DNA from: Allolobophora icterica
Lineage: Eukaryota > Annelida > Clitellata > Crassiclitellata > Lumbricidae
Length of the DNA stretch: 64,000 nt
Assembly (NCBI GenBank): GCA_963556255.1
Contig: OY744605.1
Coordinates: 68,302,110-68,366,109, forward strand
Direction: 5' to 3'
In this document: piece by piece, positions 1 through 11,299 of the stretch
Layout: each line of letters begins with the position of its first letter
How positions within the stretch are numbered: position 1 is the first letter of the stretch
The notes under the pieces: generated by a model
Databases searched by the model: none
What the model saw: the letters and a program-made list of their open reading frames with translations, nothing else
What the model was told of the DNA's origin: nothing
Program-made: the position numbers and the translations under genes

Positions 1-59
1 CGCAGCGTCATAAGATCGCAGGGTAATAAGATCGCAACACAAAAGATCGCAGGGTAATC

Positions 60-780
60 AAACTAAAGTCAGCATGCAAAAATAATTGGATCGCAAGTTT
101 CTAGTTTACATGTTAATATGCCACATTTTCATCGCTCATCCAGTTTCTAGTTATTAAGCGTTAATACGAAACATTTTCATTGCCCTTCCAGCTTCTAGTT
201 CTAAGCGTTAATACGAAACATTTTCATCGCCCTTCCAGCTTCTAGTTCAAAGCGTTAATATGACACATTTTCATCGCCCATCCAGCCTCTAGTTTTTAAG
301 CGTTAATACGACATATTTTCATCGCTCATCCAGTTTCTAGTTTTTAAGCGTTAATACGACATATTTTCATCGCTTATCCAGTTTCTAGTTTTTAGGCGTT
401 AATACGACATATTATCTTCAACGCTCATCCAGTTTCTAGTTTTTAAGCGTTAATACGACATATTTTCATCGCCCTTCCAACTTCTAGTTCTAAGCGTTAA
501 ATATGACACATTTTCATCGCTCATCCAGCTTCTAGTTTTTAAGCGTTAATACGACATATTTTCATCGCTTATCCAGTTTCTAGTTTTTAGGCGTTAATAC
601 GACATATTATCTTCAACGCTCATCCAGTTTCTAGTTTTTAAGCGTTAATACGACATATTTTCATCGCCCTTCCAACTTCTAGTTCTAAGCGTTAAATATG
701 ACACATTTTCATCGCTCATCCAGCTTCTAGTTTTTAAGCGTTAATACGACATATTTTCATCGCCCTTCCAGCTTCTAGTT
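60..780 (+). repeat. Outer tandem array of the left inverted arm (about 48-bp unit)
   Basis: Roughly 13 to 14 copies of a unit of about 48 bp, recognisable by TTTCATCGC, CATCCAG, TTCTAGTT and AAGCGTTAATACGACATA in that order. Copies differ by single substitutions and small indels. Some blocks are repeated as higher-order units: 361-520 closely matches 541-710. The same unit appears in reverse complement at 1690-2127 and 2811-2960. Confidence 0.85.
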
Positions 781-1690
781 TAATTTACATTTTAATCATT
801 GATCCCGCTTCCAGTTTAATTTACATTTTAATCATTTATCCCGCTTTTAGTTTAATTAACTTTTTAATCGTTGATACCACTTCCTGTTTAATAAACTTTT
901 TAGTCGTTGATCCCGCTTCCAGTTTAATTAACTTTTTAAGGGTTCATCCCGCTCCCAGTTAAACTAACTGTTTAATCGTTCATCCCGCTTCTAGTTTAAC
1001 TAACATTTTAATCGTTCATCTCGCCTCTAGTTTAATTTAACTGAGAGCGGGACGAACGATTAAAAAGTTAATTAAAGTAGGAGCGGGATGACGATTAAAA
1101 TGTAAATTAAACTAGAATCGGGATGACGATTGAAATGTAAATTAAACTAGAAACGGGATGACGATTAAAATGTAAATTAAACTGCGAGCGGGATGACGAT
1201 TAAAATGTTAATTAAACTAAGAGCGGGATGAATGATTAAAATGTTAATTAAACTAGAAGCGGGATGACGATTAAAAAGTTAATTAAAGTAGAAGCGGGAT
1301 GACGATTAAAATGTAAATTAAACTAGAATCGGGATGACGATTGAAATGTAAATTAAACTAGAAACGGGATGACGATTAAAATGTAAATTAAACTGCGAGC
1401 GGGATGACGATTAAAATGTTAATTAAACTAGCAGCGGGATGAATGATTAAAATGTAAATTAAACTGCGAGCGGGATGACGATTAAAATGTTAATTAAACT
1501 AGCAGCGGGATGAATGATTAAAATGTTAATTAAACTAGCAGCGGGATGAACGATTAAAAGTTAATTAAACAGGAAGCGGGTTGAACGATAAAAATGTAAA
1601 TTAAACTGGAAGCGGGATCAACGATTAAAATATAAATTAAACTGGAAGCGGGATGAACGATTAAAATGTAAATTAAACTAGAACCGGAAG
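780..1690. repeat. Inner tandem domain of the foldback arms, running into the centre of symmetry
   Basis: About 780-1040 holds units of about 40 bp with TAGTTTAATTTACATTTTAATC followed by a C-rich ATCCCGCTTC block (read here as two short motifs). From about 1045 to 1690 the same unit is read in the opposite orientation (GCGGGATGACGATTAAAATG and variants, about 16 copies). The switch in orientation near 1035-1050 marks the middle of the foldback structure. The right half is longer than the left, which suggests unequal expansion of one arm. Confidence 0.8.
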
Positions 1691-2962
1691 GGCGATGAAA
1701 ATATGTCGTATTAGCATTAAAAGTAGAAGCTGGAAGGGCGAAGAAAATGTTTCGTATTAACGCTTAGAACTAGAAGCTGGAAGGGCGATGAAAATATGTC
1801 GCATTAACGCTTAGGAGAAGAAGCTGGAAGGGCGATGAAAATGTGGCATATTAACATGTAAACTAGAAGTTGGAAGGGCGATGAAAATATGTCGTATTAC
1901 CGCTTAGAAGAAGGTGGAAGTTCGATGAAAATGTTTCGTATTAACGCTTAGAACTAGAAGCTGGAAGGGCGATGAAAATGTGTCATATTAACGCTTAGAA
2001 CTAGAAGCTGGAGGGGCGATGAAAATGTTTCGTATTAACGCTTAGCACTAGAATCTGGAAGATGGATGAAAATTTTGGTAATAGCGCTTAGAACTAGAAC
2101 CTGGAAGGGCGATGAAAATATGTCGTATTAACCCCTTTAGAGTGGATCCCGAGTATACTCGGGCTGAGGAATCCGTTCCCATAGCGTGGATCCCGAGTTA
2201 ACTCGGGCAAGGATAGAACTCACCACCTAGTAGGCGTGGAGCCCGTATAAACTCGGGATAACGTTAGAAGGTCATGTCTGTTGTGCAGAGGGTGTCTTAG
2301 TACATGCTGTAGCAGCCCTGGGGTAACCTTGGCCTAGTCACGTGGTCACTGGCGACCACTAGCCGGCCGTCGTCATCGTCGTCGTGTCCGTATTTTAGGC
2401 CAAATCTTAGGTCGCAAACGTGATACAGTTGCAGAGAGTGTGGTGAAGTTGGACTGTGCCCTGCCCATGCTTTGAATTGTATATCACACCAAATTCAAAT
2501 ACTGATCTACGTTGTAGCGGTCTCTCTCACTATGATAACTCTTTGTTTTTGTGGTACTGACCACAAATTTTGACATGTTGCATGACAGGTGTTCTTCTGT
2601 TGTACTTCTGCCGAGAATGTGCAGAAAACTTATTTTCAAGTGAATAAAAAATTTGTTGGGTGACGGTATAATGCAAAATAACTTATAGGATTACTTCCAG
2701 AACAATCATAGCATCATTATAACATCAATATCTGAAAAAGAAATTTTGCAAAAAAAATGCCCTCCTGGCCGAGAGTTAAAAAAAATTTTATTCCACGCTA
2801 AAGGGGTTAACGCTTAGAACTAGAAGCTGGAAGAGCGATGAACTTATGTCGTAGATTAAACTAAAAGCTGGATGAGCGACGAAAATGAGCTGAAACAAGA
2901 AGCTGGAAGAGCGATGAAAATTATATGAAACCAATGAAAATATCGCTCAACCTAGAAGCTGG
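1690..2962 (-). repeat. Outer tandem array of the right inverted arm
   Basis: Reverse complement of the 60-780 array: units with AGCTGGAAGGGCGATGAAAA then CGTATTAACGCTTAGAACTA. It is interrupted at 2128-2810 by a TTAA-flanked insertion. Joining the two sides at a single TTAA restores an uninterrupted repeat unit. Confidence 0.85.
2132..2806. mobile_element. Non-autonomous piggyBac-like element, 675 bp, with TTAA target duplication
   Basis: The left end reads TTAA then CCCCTTTAGAGTGGA. The right end reads TCCACGCTAAAGGGG then TTAA, so the termini are inverted repeats with one mismatch over 15 bp. A duplicated TTAA and termini starting with CCC are the signature of the piggyBac superfamily. 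The flanking sequence is an interrupted 48-bp repeat unit of the foldback arm, and removing the element with one TTAA repairs it exactly. Near the left end are three spaced palindromes (2142, 2186, 2237) of the form CCCGAGT-ACTCGGG. No transposase ORF is present. Confidence 0.85.
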
Positions 2963-3120
2963 AATATCGTTATCCTTTCGCCTGTGAACCTTTTGTCGGT
3001 GAACCTTTTGTCCGTGAACCATTTGTCGTGAACCTTTTGTCGTGAACCATTTGTCGTGAACCTTTTGTCCGTGAACCATTTGTCGGTGAACCATTTGTCG
3101 TGAACCTTTTGTCGTGGAAC
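2963..3120 (+). repeat. Short tandem array, 14-15-bp GTGAACC(A/T)TTTGTC units
   Basis: About ten copies of a 14 to 15-bp unit alternating GTGAACCTTTTGTCG and GTGAACCATTTGTCG. The TTTTGTC(G) core resembles the GACCTTTTGTG units at the outer end of the element (4130-4195), so both may derive from one ancestral terminal motif. Confidence 0.8.
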
Positions 3121-3155
3121 CGTGTATATATATGTATGTATGTATGTATGTACAG

Positions 3156-3243
3156 AAAGCCAGCTTTCTGTCTGTGTGTGTGTGTCTGTCTGTCTGTTTG
3201 ACAACAGACAGACAGACACACACACAGACAGAAAGCTGGCTTT
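3156..3243. repeat. Near-perfect long hairpin (arms of about 41-43 nt)
   Basis: The left arm starts AAAGCCAGCTTTCTGTCTG and the right arm ends CAGACAGAAAGCTGGCTTT. The inner parts are (GTCT)n/(GT)n and (AGAC)n/(AC)n, meeting at a small loop near 3199-3204. The arms differ only by one dinucleotide step. Confidence 0.85.
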
Positions 3244-3261
3244 ATTTATATAGATGTAGTT

Positions 3262-3375
3262 TAGTTTAATTGGTAATACTGCAAACGGCGGTCCCAAATT
3301 ATAAAATGAAATAAATCGGTATGTAGTAATGGGTTCACATAGGAATTTAATATAAAGACAAGAAATGTATGTGTG

Positions 3376-3409
<34 letters not shown>

Positions 3410-3863
3410 TGTATGTATGTATGTATGTATGTATGTATGTATGTATGTATGTATGTATGTATGTATGTATGTATGTATGTATGTATGTATGTATGTATGC
3501 ACATACATATATACACACACATACATGCATACACACATACATGCAGACATACATACATGCAGACAGGCATATATACATGCATACATACAAACACGTACAT
3601 ACATGCATCCATACATATATACAAACACATACATACATGCATGCATACATATATACAAACACATGCATACATACAAACATACTTGCATATATACTGGCAT
3701 GCATGCATACATACATGCATACATATATACACATGTACATACATACATACATATATACATATATGTACATGTACATACATACATACACACATACATACAT
3801 ATATACACATGTACATACATACATACATACATACATACATACATACATACATACATACATACA

Positions 3864-3897
<34 letters not shown>

Positions 3898-4072
3898 CAC
3901 ATGTACATACATACATATATACATATATACACATGTACATACATACATACATATATATACACATGTACATACATACATATATACACATGTACATACATAC
4001 ATACGTACATATGTGAATACATACCGATTTTATAATTTGGGACCGCCGTTTGCAGTATTACCGTTTAATTAC
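3262..4072. repeat. Inverted repeat enclosing opposed (ATGT)n and (ACAT)n microsatellites
   Basis: The segment 3262-3325 (ending with GGTAATACTGCAAACGGCGG and CCCAAATTATAAAAT) is repeated in reverse complement at 4017-4072. Between the arms, 3365-3498 is (ATGT)n and 3500-4010 is mainly (ACAT)n with variants, so the core is also self-complementary. The long open frames here are only translations of the tetranucleotide repeat. Confidence 0.8.
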
Positions 4073-4499
4073 CCTGCGATCTTTTGTGTTGCGATCTTAT
4101 TACCCTGCGATCTTATGACGCTGCGATCTTTTGTGTCGCGACCTTTTGTGCGCGACCTTTTGTGCGCGACCTTATGTGCGCGACCTTATTGATGTATACC
4201 AAATAATCTAATGCCACAAATCATGTCTTTCATAATGTGGTGGAAATGAAACCTATCCTCAATCAATTCAATTCAATCAATCTTTATTGATATTCACGAC
4301 AATTACAGTTTGTTATGAGCATCCGATAGACGTAAAGTGCCAAGTACAATAACACATTGGTATGAAACAAATTAACAGTGAAAGCACTTAGTAGCCTTTA
4401 GTAAAAATAGACAATTTCATATCACGTATTACCATATAAATTTAGCATACAGTATACTTAGTAGGTTATTAGTCGCGAATAGCAAAGGGTAACCCTAAA

Positions 4500-4513
4500 G
4501 GGATGGAAGTCCC
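4500..4513 (-). other. 3'-UTR hairpin of LINE copy 1
   Basis: In element sense the site reads GGGACTTCCATCCC, a GGGA/TCCC stem, followed by TTTAGGGTTACCCTTTGC. The same position in two other LINE copies (35176-35189 and 57694-57707) has the same stem with changed but paired bases. It may be a signal recognised by the reverse transcriptase. Confidence 0.5.
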
Positions 4514-4887
4514 GCTATCCAGAGAAGCCCTGCTATTTCTATTGCAAATTAAATGATGGCAGCTGAAAAGATCCAATATCGGATACATGATTTGGTAAAC
4601 ATGAGTTATATGTAAACTGCATGGGTACTTAACTAAGTCTAACTAATAACGCTTAACTAATAAGGCTTACAGTATATAAAACAAGTATAAAACCCAAAAA
4701 GAAGCCCAACAAAATTGGCTTCCACGGGTCCAGACTAAGACTATGCATACTCATTTGTTGGTAACAGCAGTTAAAGGAACAATGAAAATAATAACACAAA
4801 CTCTTACATTTGACTCCGCCGTGGTTAGGCCTAGTTGTCCACAAACAGGATATGTACTAGCACAGGGATGCAGATGTCTCAGGATAA

Positions 4888-7206
4888 TTATTCATTAATT
4901 AAAAACAATCTTAGGTTCTTTTTGAAGGTGAACTTGTTTTTCGCATTTCTGATTTCCAGTGGTATAGAGTTCCAAATTCGCGGACCGGCTAACTTGATGC
5001 TAAATTTTCTCAGATTAGTTCGAGCTTTGGTTGGTCGATAGAGTGCAGCACCTCTAGTATAGTGATCGTGTATCTCTGAATTTAAGATGAAATACCCATC
5101 AAAGGAGGCTGGTAGCAGTTTCTGATTGTAGGCATATAGCAGCTGGGCAATTTGTAGTGTCTTAATTTGATTAAGGTTTAGAAGGTTAAGGTCTTTGAAT
5201 ATTGGTTTAGAATGAACTGATCGACCCGCCCCCACTATCATTCGAACTGCTCTTTTCTGCAATATTACCAGTCGTTGTAGACGAGAATCGTAATTTGAGG
5301 CCCATATTAAGTTGGAATATGAGAGATAAGGAAGGATTAGGGAGTTATATAGACACAGTCTGATATTTATAGGAAGCATTTTAGAAACTCTAGAAATTAT
5401 TCCTATATTTTTGGCGATTTTTAAGGATATATAGTTAATATGATCCTTCCAACTTAGATGATTGTCAATGAAGACACCCAGAAACTTTATAGAGTCCACT
5501 TTGGTAATAGGTTCATTATTAATGGATAGTTCACCAATTATGGGCTTAATTTTCCTGTAAGATTTAAAAACTATGTAATTTGTCTTTTTTATGTTGAGCG
5601 TTAATTTGTTAGCGACAAACCAATCATTAACTTTGCTCAGCTCCGCATTGACAGAATTAATAAGGGTAGCCCAAGATGTACCAGATTGAAAAATGTTGGT
5701 ATCATCTGCAAAGAGAACAAAATAGAGAGAAGTGGAAATCTGTGCGAGGTCATTTATATATAATAAGAATAAAAGAGGTCCCAGGTTGGATCCCTGGGGC
5801 ACCCCCGAGGAAATTATTCCCGGTTGTGAGTAAGCTCCATTGCAACTTACTATTTGGGTACGTGATTCTAAGTAGCTTTTGAACCATTTAATCGAAATCC
5901 CCCTAATTCCCAAATTAATCATTTTTTTAATTAGTATGTTATGGTCTACAGAATCGAATGCCTTAGCTACATCGATAAATATCCCTACTGCATATTCGTT
6001 ATTATCAAGGGCTTTAGAAATTTTATCCTCCATGTCGATCAGCGCCATGAAGGTAGAGTGTCCAGACCGGAACCCATGCTGAGAGGGATGGAGAGTTTTA
6101 GTTTTATTAATGAAGGAGCTAAGCCTATCGTGCATTACCTTTTCCAAAAATTTAGCAAAAAAAGGTAATATGGATATTGGTCGGTAGTTCTCACAATTTT
6201 GCTTATCACCTTTTTTAAATACTGGTATGACCTTGGCCGCTTTTAACTGATCCGGTACAATTCCATTTAGCAAAGAGGAGTTGATGAAGAGCATTAGTGG
6301 ATATACAATTAAGTGCAGGTTAGGTAATGCTATATATGGGTCAATGTCATCCAATCCTTTTGAGTGGGTTTTTTTCATACCAAGTCCAATATTCAGTATT
6401 TCCTCTTGTGAGGTAAGGAGAAGTCCCATAGATGATTGGGTGGAAGCAGGCAAGTAATCCTCAAACGTGGTCAATGCAGGAGGTAATTGGCTAGCCAGAT
6501 CTCTCGGTATATTAATAAAGTATTCATTAAATGAATTTGCTATTATCTCAGAGTTATTGACAGTAACGTTGTGAATTACCAAAGAGTCTATTCTCATGCG
6601 CTTATTATCCAGCTGGAGGGCAGAGCGAATTAATTTCCAAGTAGATTTAAGATCATTATGGTGTTTTAAAAATTCTTCTGCATAATAATTTCGCTCAGCG
6701 GCTATTCTTAAAGCTTTGAATTTATTTCGATAGATAGTGAACTTGCTTTTATTGTCTATAGTGGGGTTTTTAAGGTATTTTATATATAGTCGGTTTTTTT
6801 TCCTGGTAGATTTTAGTAGACCCACAGTCATCCAGGGATTCCTTAACTTATTATTTTTGCTTGTGCGATTTTCCTGTAGTGGAAAAGCATTATTATAGAG
6901 CCGTTTATATTTTTGGAAGAAGCAGTCATAAGCTTCATTAGTCCTACCTTGTAGGGAGTGTTCTGCTACTAGATCCCAGCTTTCCACTTTCAGAGCCTCT
7001 GTAAATTTATTTAGCCCATTAGATGTAGGCCTAATAGATCTACGGTCATTGCAAGTAGTTTTAATAGTAGGGTTGGACTCAAAGGAAAATTCGGCAATGA
7101 TGGGCAAGTGATCTGAGATATCAGAAATAATAATAGAGGCTATAGTAAGTTTAGACCAGGCAGTAGTCAGTATATTATCAATCAGTGTTTTAGTAGTATC
7201 CTGTGT
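4888..7206 (-). CDS. LINE ORF2: end of endonuclease plus complete reverse transcriptase (intact frame)
   Basis: This encodes the polyprotein that copies the LINE RNA at the target site. The frame is open from about 7206, before the first internal Met at 7107. The upstream part includes LIDNI and ISDHLPI, the last motifs of the APE-type endonuclease. The reverse transcriptase follows: FRPISILPFFAKFLEK-type region (here YRPISILP), HGFRSGHST, FIDVAKAFDSVDH, SSGVPQGSNLGPLLFLLYIND and the catalytic FADD in LFADDTNIF. The C-terminal region has LSWKDHI and WASNYDSRL. No stop or frameshift appears over about 770 codons, so the insertion is probably young. It lacks most of the endonuclease and so cannot move on its own. 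It is about 55-60% similar by eye to the copy at 58032-60065; the clade needs a tree. Confidence 0.92.
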   Translation of the reverse strand, partial: TQDTTKTLIDNILTTAWSKLTIASIIISDISDHLPIIAEFSFESNPTIKTTCNDRRSIRPTSNGLNKFTEALKVESWDLVAEHSLQGRTNEAYDCFFQKYKRLYNNAFPLQENRTSKNNKLRNPWMTVGLLKSTRKKNRLYIKYLKNPTIDNKSKFTIYRNKFKALRIAAERNYYAEEFLKHHNDLKSTWKLIRSALQLDNKRMRIDSLVIHNVTVNNSEIIANSFNEYFINIPRDLASQLPPALTTFEDYLPASTQSSMGLLLTSQEEILNIGLGMKKTHSKGLDDIDPYIALPNLHLIVYPLMLFINSSLLNGIVPDQLKAAKVIPVFKKGDKQNCENYRPISILPFFAKFLEKVMHDRLSSFINKTKTLHPSQHGFRSGHSTFMALIDMEDKISKALDNNEYAVGIFIDVAKAFDSVDHNILIKKMINLGIRGISIKWFKSYLESRTQIVSCNGAYSQPGIISSGVPQGSNLGPLLFLLYINDLAQISTSLYFVLFADDTNIFQSGTSWATLINSVNAELSKVNDWFVANKLTLNIKKTNYIVFKSYRKIKPIIGELSINNEPITKVDSIKFLGVFIDNHLSWKDHINYISLKIAKNIGIISRVSKMLPINIRLCLYNSLILPYLSYSNLIWASNYDSRLQRLVILQKRAVRMIVGAGRSVHSKPIFKDLNLLNLNQIKTLQIAQLLYAYNQKLLPASFDGYFILNSEIHDHYTRGAALYRPTKARTNLRKFSIKLAGPRIWNSIPLEIRNAKNKFTFKKNLRLFLINE

Positions 7207-7579
7207 ATATATAAGCCTTGCGACATGCCCGCCACAATATGAATGATATGTTAGACGAATAATATGTTATATGATATATGATATGGTTTGATTTGACATG
7301 TAGGCCTAGCATTGCATGAATATCTCCGTTCCTCCACCCATTCTGTTGCCGACCCATCCTCGTATACCTATGTCGTATATGTCCTATGTCCTATATACCT
7401 ATGGCGTATACATGTAGGTCTAAAGCCCCTATATCTATGACTCACGAGACATTCCATTTAAAACTAATTATTCTGTGTGCTCAAGAAGTCTGCAGGCCTT
7501 CTAATTTTTCTCGACCTAAATACCCTCTGTATCCTTTCCCCTCTGGTCTTCTGTTATCCAGATTCTGATCTTAACACGT
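7207..7579. other. Non-coding stretch, no feature recognised
   Basis: AT-rich sequence with TATG/TATA runs (7240-7290) and imperfect repeats of CCTATGTC/CCTATATA (7360-7440). No splice-supported coding region seen. Confidence 0.5.
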
Positions 7580-7587
7580 CTTTGGAC

Positions 7588-8540
7588 CAGGGGCGGCGCC
7601 AGACACTTTTTGTAACCAGGGCATAGCCAGGGCAGTCATACAAGCAGCCAGTGCAGAAGGCGATTTATGGCGAGCGCGGTAGCGCGAGCTTAAATGGTGG
7701 CCATATAAGATCGAGCTACCGCGCTCGCCATTAATAGCCCCCTGCACTATTATATATAATTGTCTATAGTCAGAAGGTCAGATGGGCGAAGCCCCCGGAA
7801 GCTGAACGTTTTTTGACACTTGTAAGCAAATTTCAACATTTCTGTGAATTTACTGATGCATTACAAAATCCCCTTTTGGGTAGCATGCACAACTTCCAAT
7901 CTACGAGGACCACGCGAGCGACGCTTCAGGATATTCGATGAAAGACTGTTATGTCATTAACTGATTATTGCATTGATTATGACTAAATGGTTTTCTCCTG
8001 TTCTCCACTCCAGTAATTGCAGTTACATATGAGTTAACTGAAGTCTTGACATCAAAGGTGTGCTGTGGAATCTATAGGCTGAAACTGATAGCTCTTTCAA
8101 GTTTCAAATGATATTAGTGAAATAAATAAATAAATTAATTAATTATACGAATACAATTGAAAATGCAGATTTGCGTTACTTTAACAATTTTACGTCGATG
8201 ATTAGGCTAACGATGATGGATCGATCGAGTTTTCGAGTGACGTCGTTGGGTTGAATTAGACATTTCGACTGCGCTGTCTCGGAGTGCGGACTGCGGACGG
8301 ACGGGAACAGTAGGCTGGGTCATGCGGTTTTGGCAAAGCAGGACTTTATATTTATATTTAATTCACTCAATATAGCGAATTACAGTGAACATAATTATTT
8401 TAATATTTCTCTCAGGATATAAAAAAATATGCCCGAACAATTTCTGGACAGGGCAAAAATTCTGGCAGGGCATCGACCAGGGCAAAGGCTTTTTAACCAG
8501 GGCATTTGCCCTGGCGCGCCCTGGTGTAGCGCCGCCTCTG
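7588..8540. mobile_element. Non-autonomous hAT-type element, 953 bp, perfect 8-bp target duplication
   Basis: It is flanked by CTTTGGAC at 7580-7587 and 8541-8548. The left end is CAGGGGCGGCGCCAGAC and the right end is GTGTAGCGCCGCCTCTG, giving inverted ends of about 15 bp with two or three mismatches. CAGGG ends plus an 8-bp duplication define the hAT superfamily. Near both ends the phrase CCAGGGCA is repeated several times (7618-7640 and 8445-8520), a subterminal pattern expected for transposase binding. An internal palindrome TGGCGAGCGCGGTAGC / GCTACCGCGCTCGCCA lies at about 7668-7733. No transposase ORF remains. A shortened relative is at 57119-57310. Confidence 0.88.
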
Positions 8541-8629
8541 CTTTGGACACGTCCTCTAACTAGACGCAGCGTTCGTGCCTGACGCTAAGTTTCAAGAAAT
8601 TGTCGAGTTAAAGATGTAGACGTACTATG

Positions 8630-9899
<1,270 letters not shown>

Positions 9900-10129
9900 T
9901 ATATATATATATATATTAACAAATAGGCCAAAATAGCAACATTGTGGATAGATACAGTGTCTGTTGATCCCAGACATTACTTTAAGAGTGGCACGAGTAA
10001 TTCTACAGCAGGCACTATATCTATGCATAGTGTTGATATATACATCCTTTCAATCGATTTATTTATTATATGTATATATATATATCAATTGATTTATTCT
10101 TATAGCAAATAGATAATAATTGCTGCTGT

Positions 10130-10131
<2 letters not shown>

Positions 10132-10217
<86 letters not shown>

Positions 10218-10220
10218 TCA
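10132..10220. repeat. (TA)n microsatellite with short (CA) end
   Basis: About 78 bp of TA repeat followed by a short run of ACACACAC. Confidence 0.95.
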
Positions 10221-10439
10221 GTACAATACAGATATACAAAACTAAAATAGGGCCTACATTGCAATGGGCCTATAATACATTGCACTTCAATACGAACGAA
10301 TGTACACTACACTGCACACTACAGCACACTATAATAGGCCTACAATAGGCGTATACATTACGATACGTTATCAATACAATATGCTATGATACAACTGAAA
10401 TTTTATAATGCTGCTTTGCCACAGCCCAGAGACCTGTGC

Positions 10440-10760
10440 AAATTTGACTTTGCTTACAAGAGTAAAGAAAAGTAAAGCTTCCCTACCCCACGTGGAATTT
10501 AGGGGAGGTGCTCACTTCTTCACTCGGCCCTTGAGCCGGAAATAGACGAATCCCAAGGCCCTGGACACGGGGCCTGTGCATCGCAGAACTTACCGTTCAC
10601 TTCTCAGCCTACGCCGCTACCAAATTGTTGGCCTACTGCTTGGTGACAGAGGCACGGTGCGTGCAAACAATTCATCCAAGGTCGTTACCAGTAGTCGAAC
10701 CCACAACCTCAAGATCCGTTACCAAGTGTGTAACCGATGGGCTACCGTAAACCGTACGGA
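10440..10760 (-). mobile_element. Probable tRNA-derived SINE
   Basis: On the minus strand the 5' part (10760-10690) reads like a tRNA: GGTAGCCCATCGGTTACAC resembles the A-box region, and GTGGGTTCGACTAC carries a B-box-like GGTTCGA. The body continues to about 10440. The cloverleaf is not intact, so this is a SINE head and not a tRNA gene. Boundaries are estimated. Confidence 0.4.
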
Positions 10761-10949
10761 GTGCTTGTGCCAAACTTTCGTGGATGCTGGGTGCTTGGCA
10801 ACTGCTGGCAATCTAATCGGGCTGGGGCAGCTGGCGAAGAGCCGAATAAAAATTGGTTCAGTGGAAACTGGAAACTAGATAAGATAGGATGATGGAAGGG
10901 AGGATATCAACTGATGGTCAGATGTCGTCGTTGGTTCAGTTAGATTCAT

Positions 10950-11290
10950 CATACACATACATACATATATATATATATATACATACAATACATATATACA
11001 TATATTTATAAATAAATACATACATATATGCATATACATACATACAAACATATGCATACATTAATAAATAAAGACATACATATATGCATACGTACATACA
11101 GTCATACATGTACATACATCCATACACACATACATCCATCCATCCATCCATACATACATACATGTCATACATACATACATACATACATACATACAAACAT
11201 ATATGCATACATACAGATATACATACATACATACATATATGCATACATACACACGTACAGACATACATACACACACGTACGGGCATACAT
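10950..11290. repeat. Imperfect (ACAT)n microsatellite
   Basis: About 340 bp of ACAT repeats with interruptions (CCATCC, GTACAT, ATGCAT). Open frames across it are repeat translations. Confidence 0.9.
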
Positions 11291-11299
11291 ACATAAGGC

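Larger units (their letters stand above)
1..4195. mobile_element. Foldback-like element with long, internally repetitive inverted arms (left end cut by window)
   Basis: Bases 1-55 are the exact reverse complement of about 4068-4122, apart from small edge differences. Both are made of units like GCGATCTTTTGTG. Between them, a left arm of tandem repeats (60-1035) is mirrored by a right arm (1050-2960). The centre of symmetry is near 1040. The right side also carries a 675-bp inserted element (2132-2806) and an extra block of short repeats and microsatellite (2963-4070). Past 4122 the right end continues with GCGACCTTTTGTGC units to about 4195; the matching left end should lie upstream of this window. 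Long inverted repeats made of tandem subrepeats are the hallmark of foldback elements (Drosophila FB, sea urchin TU). No transposase ORF is visible. The outer boundary and target duplication cannot be seen, so the class is inferred from architecture. Confidence 0.65.
4255..7206 (-). mobile_element. 5'-truncated non-LTR retrotransposon (Jockey/CR1-like), copy 1
   Basis: Read on the minus strand, the element starts inside the apurinic endonuclease domain (about 7206), continues through reverse transcriptase to a stop at 4888, and has a 3' UTR of about 630 bp. It ends at 4255 with a short TTGAA/TTGAT repeat instead of poly(A). The 3' UTR carries a small hairpin at 4500-4513 shared with two other copies in the window. 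The missing 5' part is typical of incomplete target-primed reverse transcription. Confidence 0.9.

Noticed and set aside
60..780. CRISPR-like array of regular repeats
   Set aside because: There are no unique spacers; the whole unit repeats, and the same array exists in reverse complement. The host is an animal. The 52-bp array at 43610-44455 was rejected for the same reason.
2947..4192. Long open frames of MYVC or HTYI residues on both strands
   Set aside because: They are translations of (ATGT)n/(ACAT)n, in which no stop codon occurs in several frames. The same holds at 10936-11318, 34646-34852, 37898-38209, 60026-60452 and 61770-62197.
1..4195. LTR retrotransposon or virus-like element
   Set aside because: The repeats are inverted, not direct. 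There is no primer-binding site, polypurine tract or gag/pol frame. No virus-derived genes were seen in the window.
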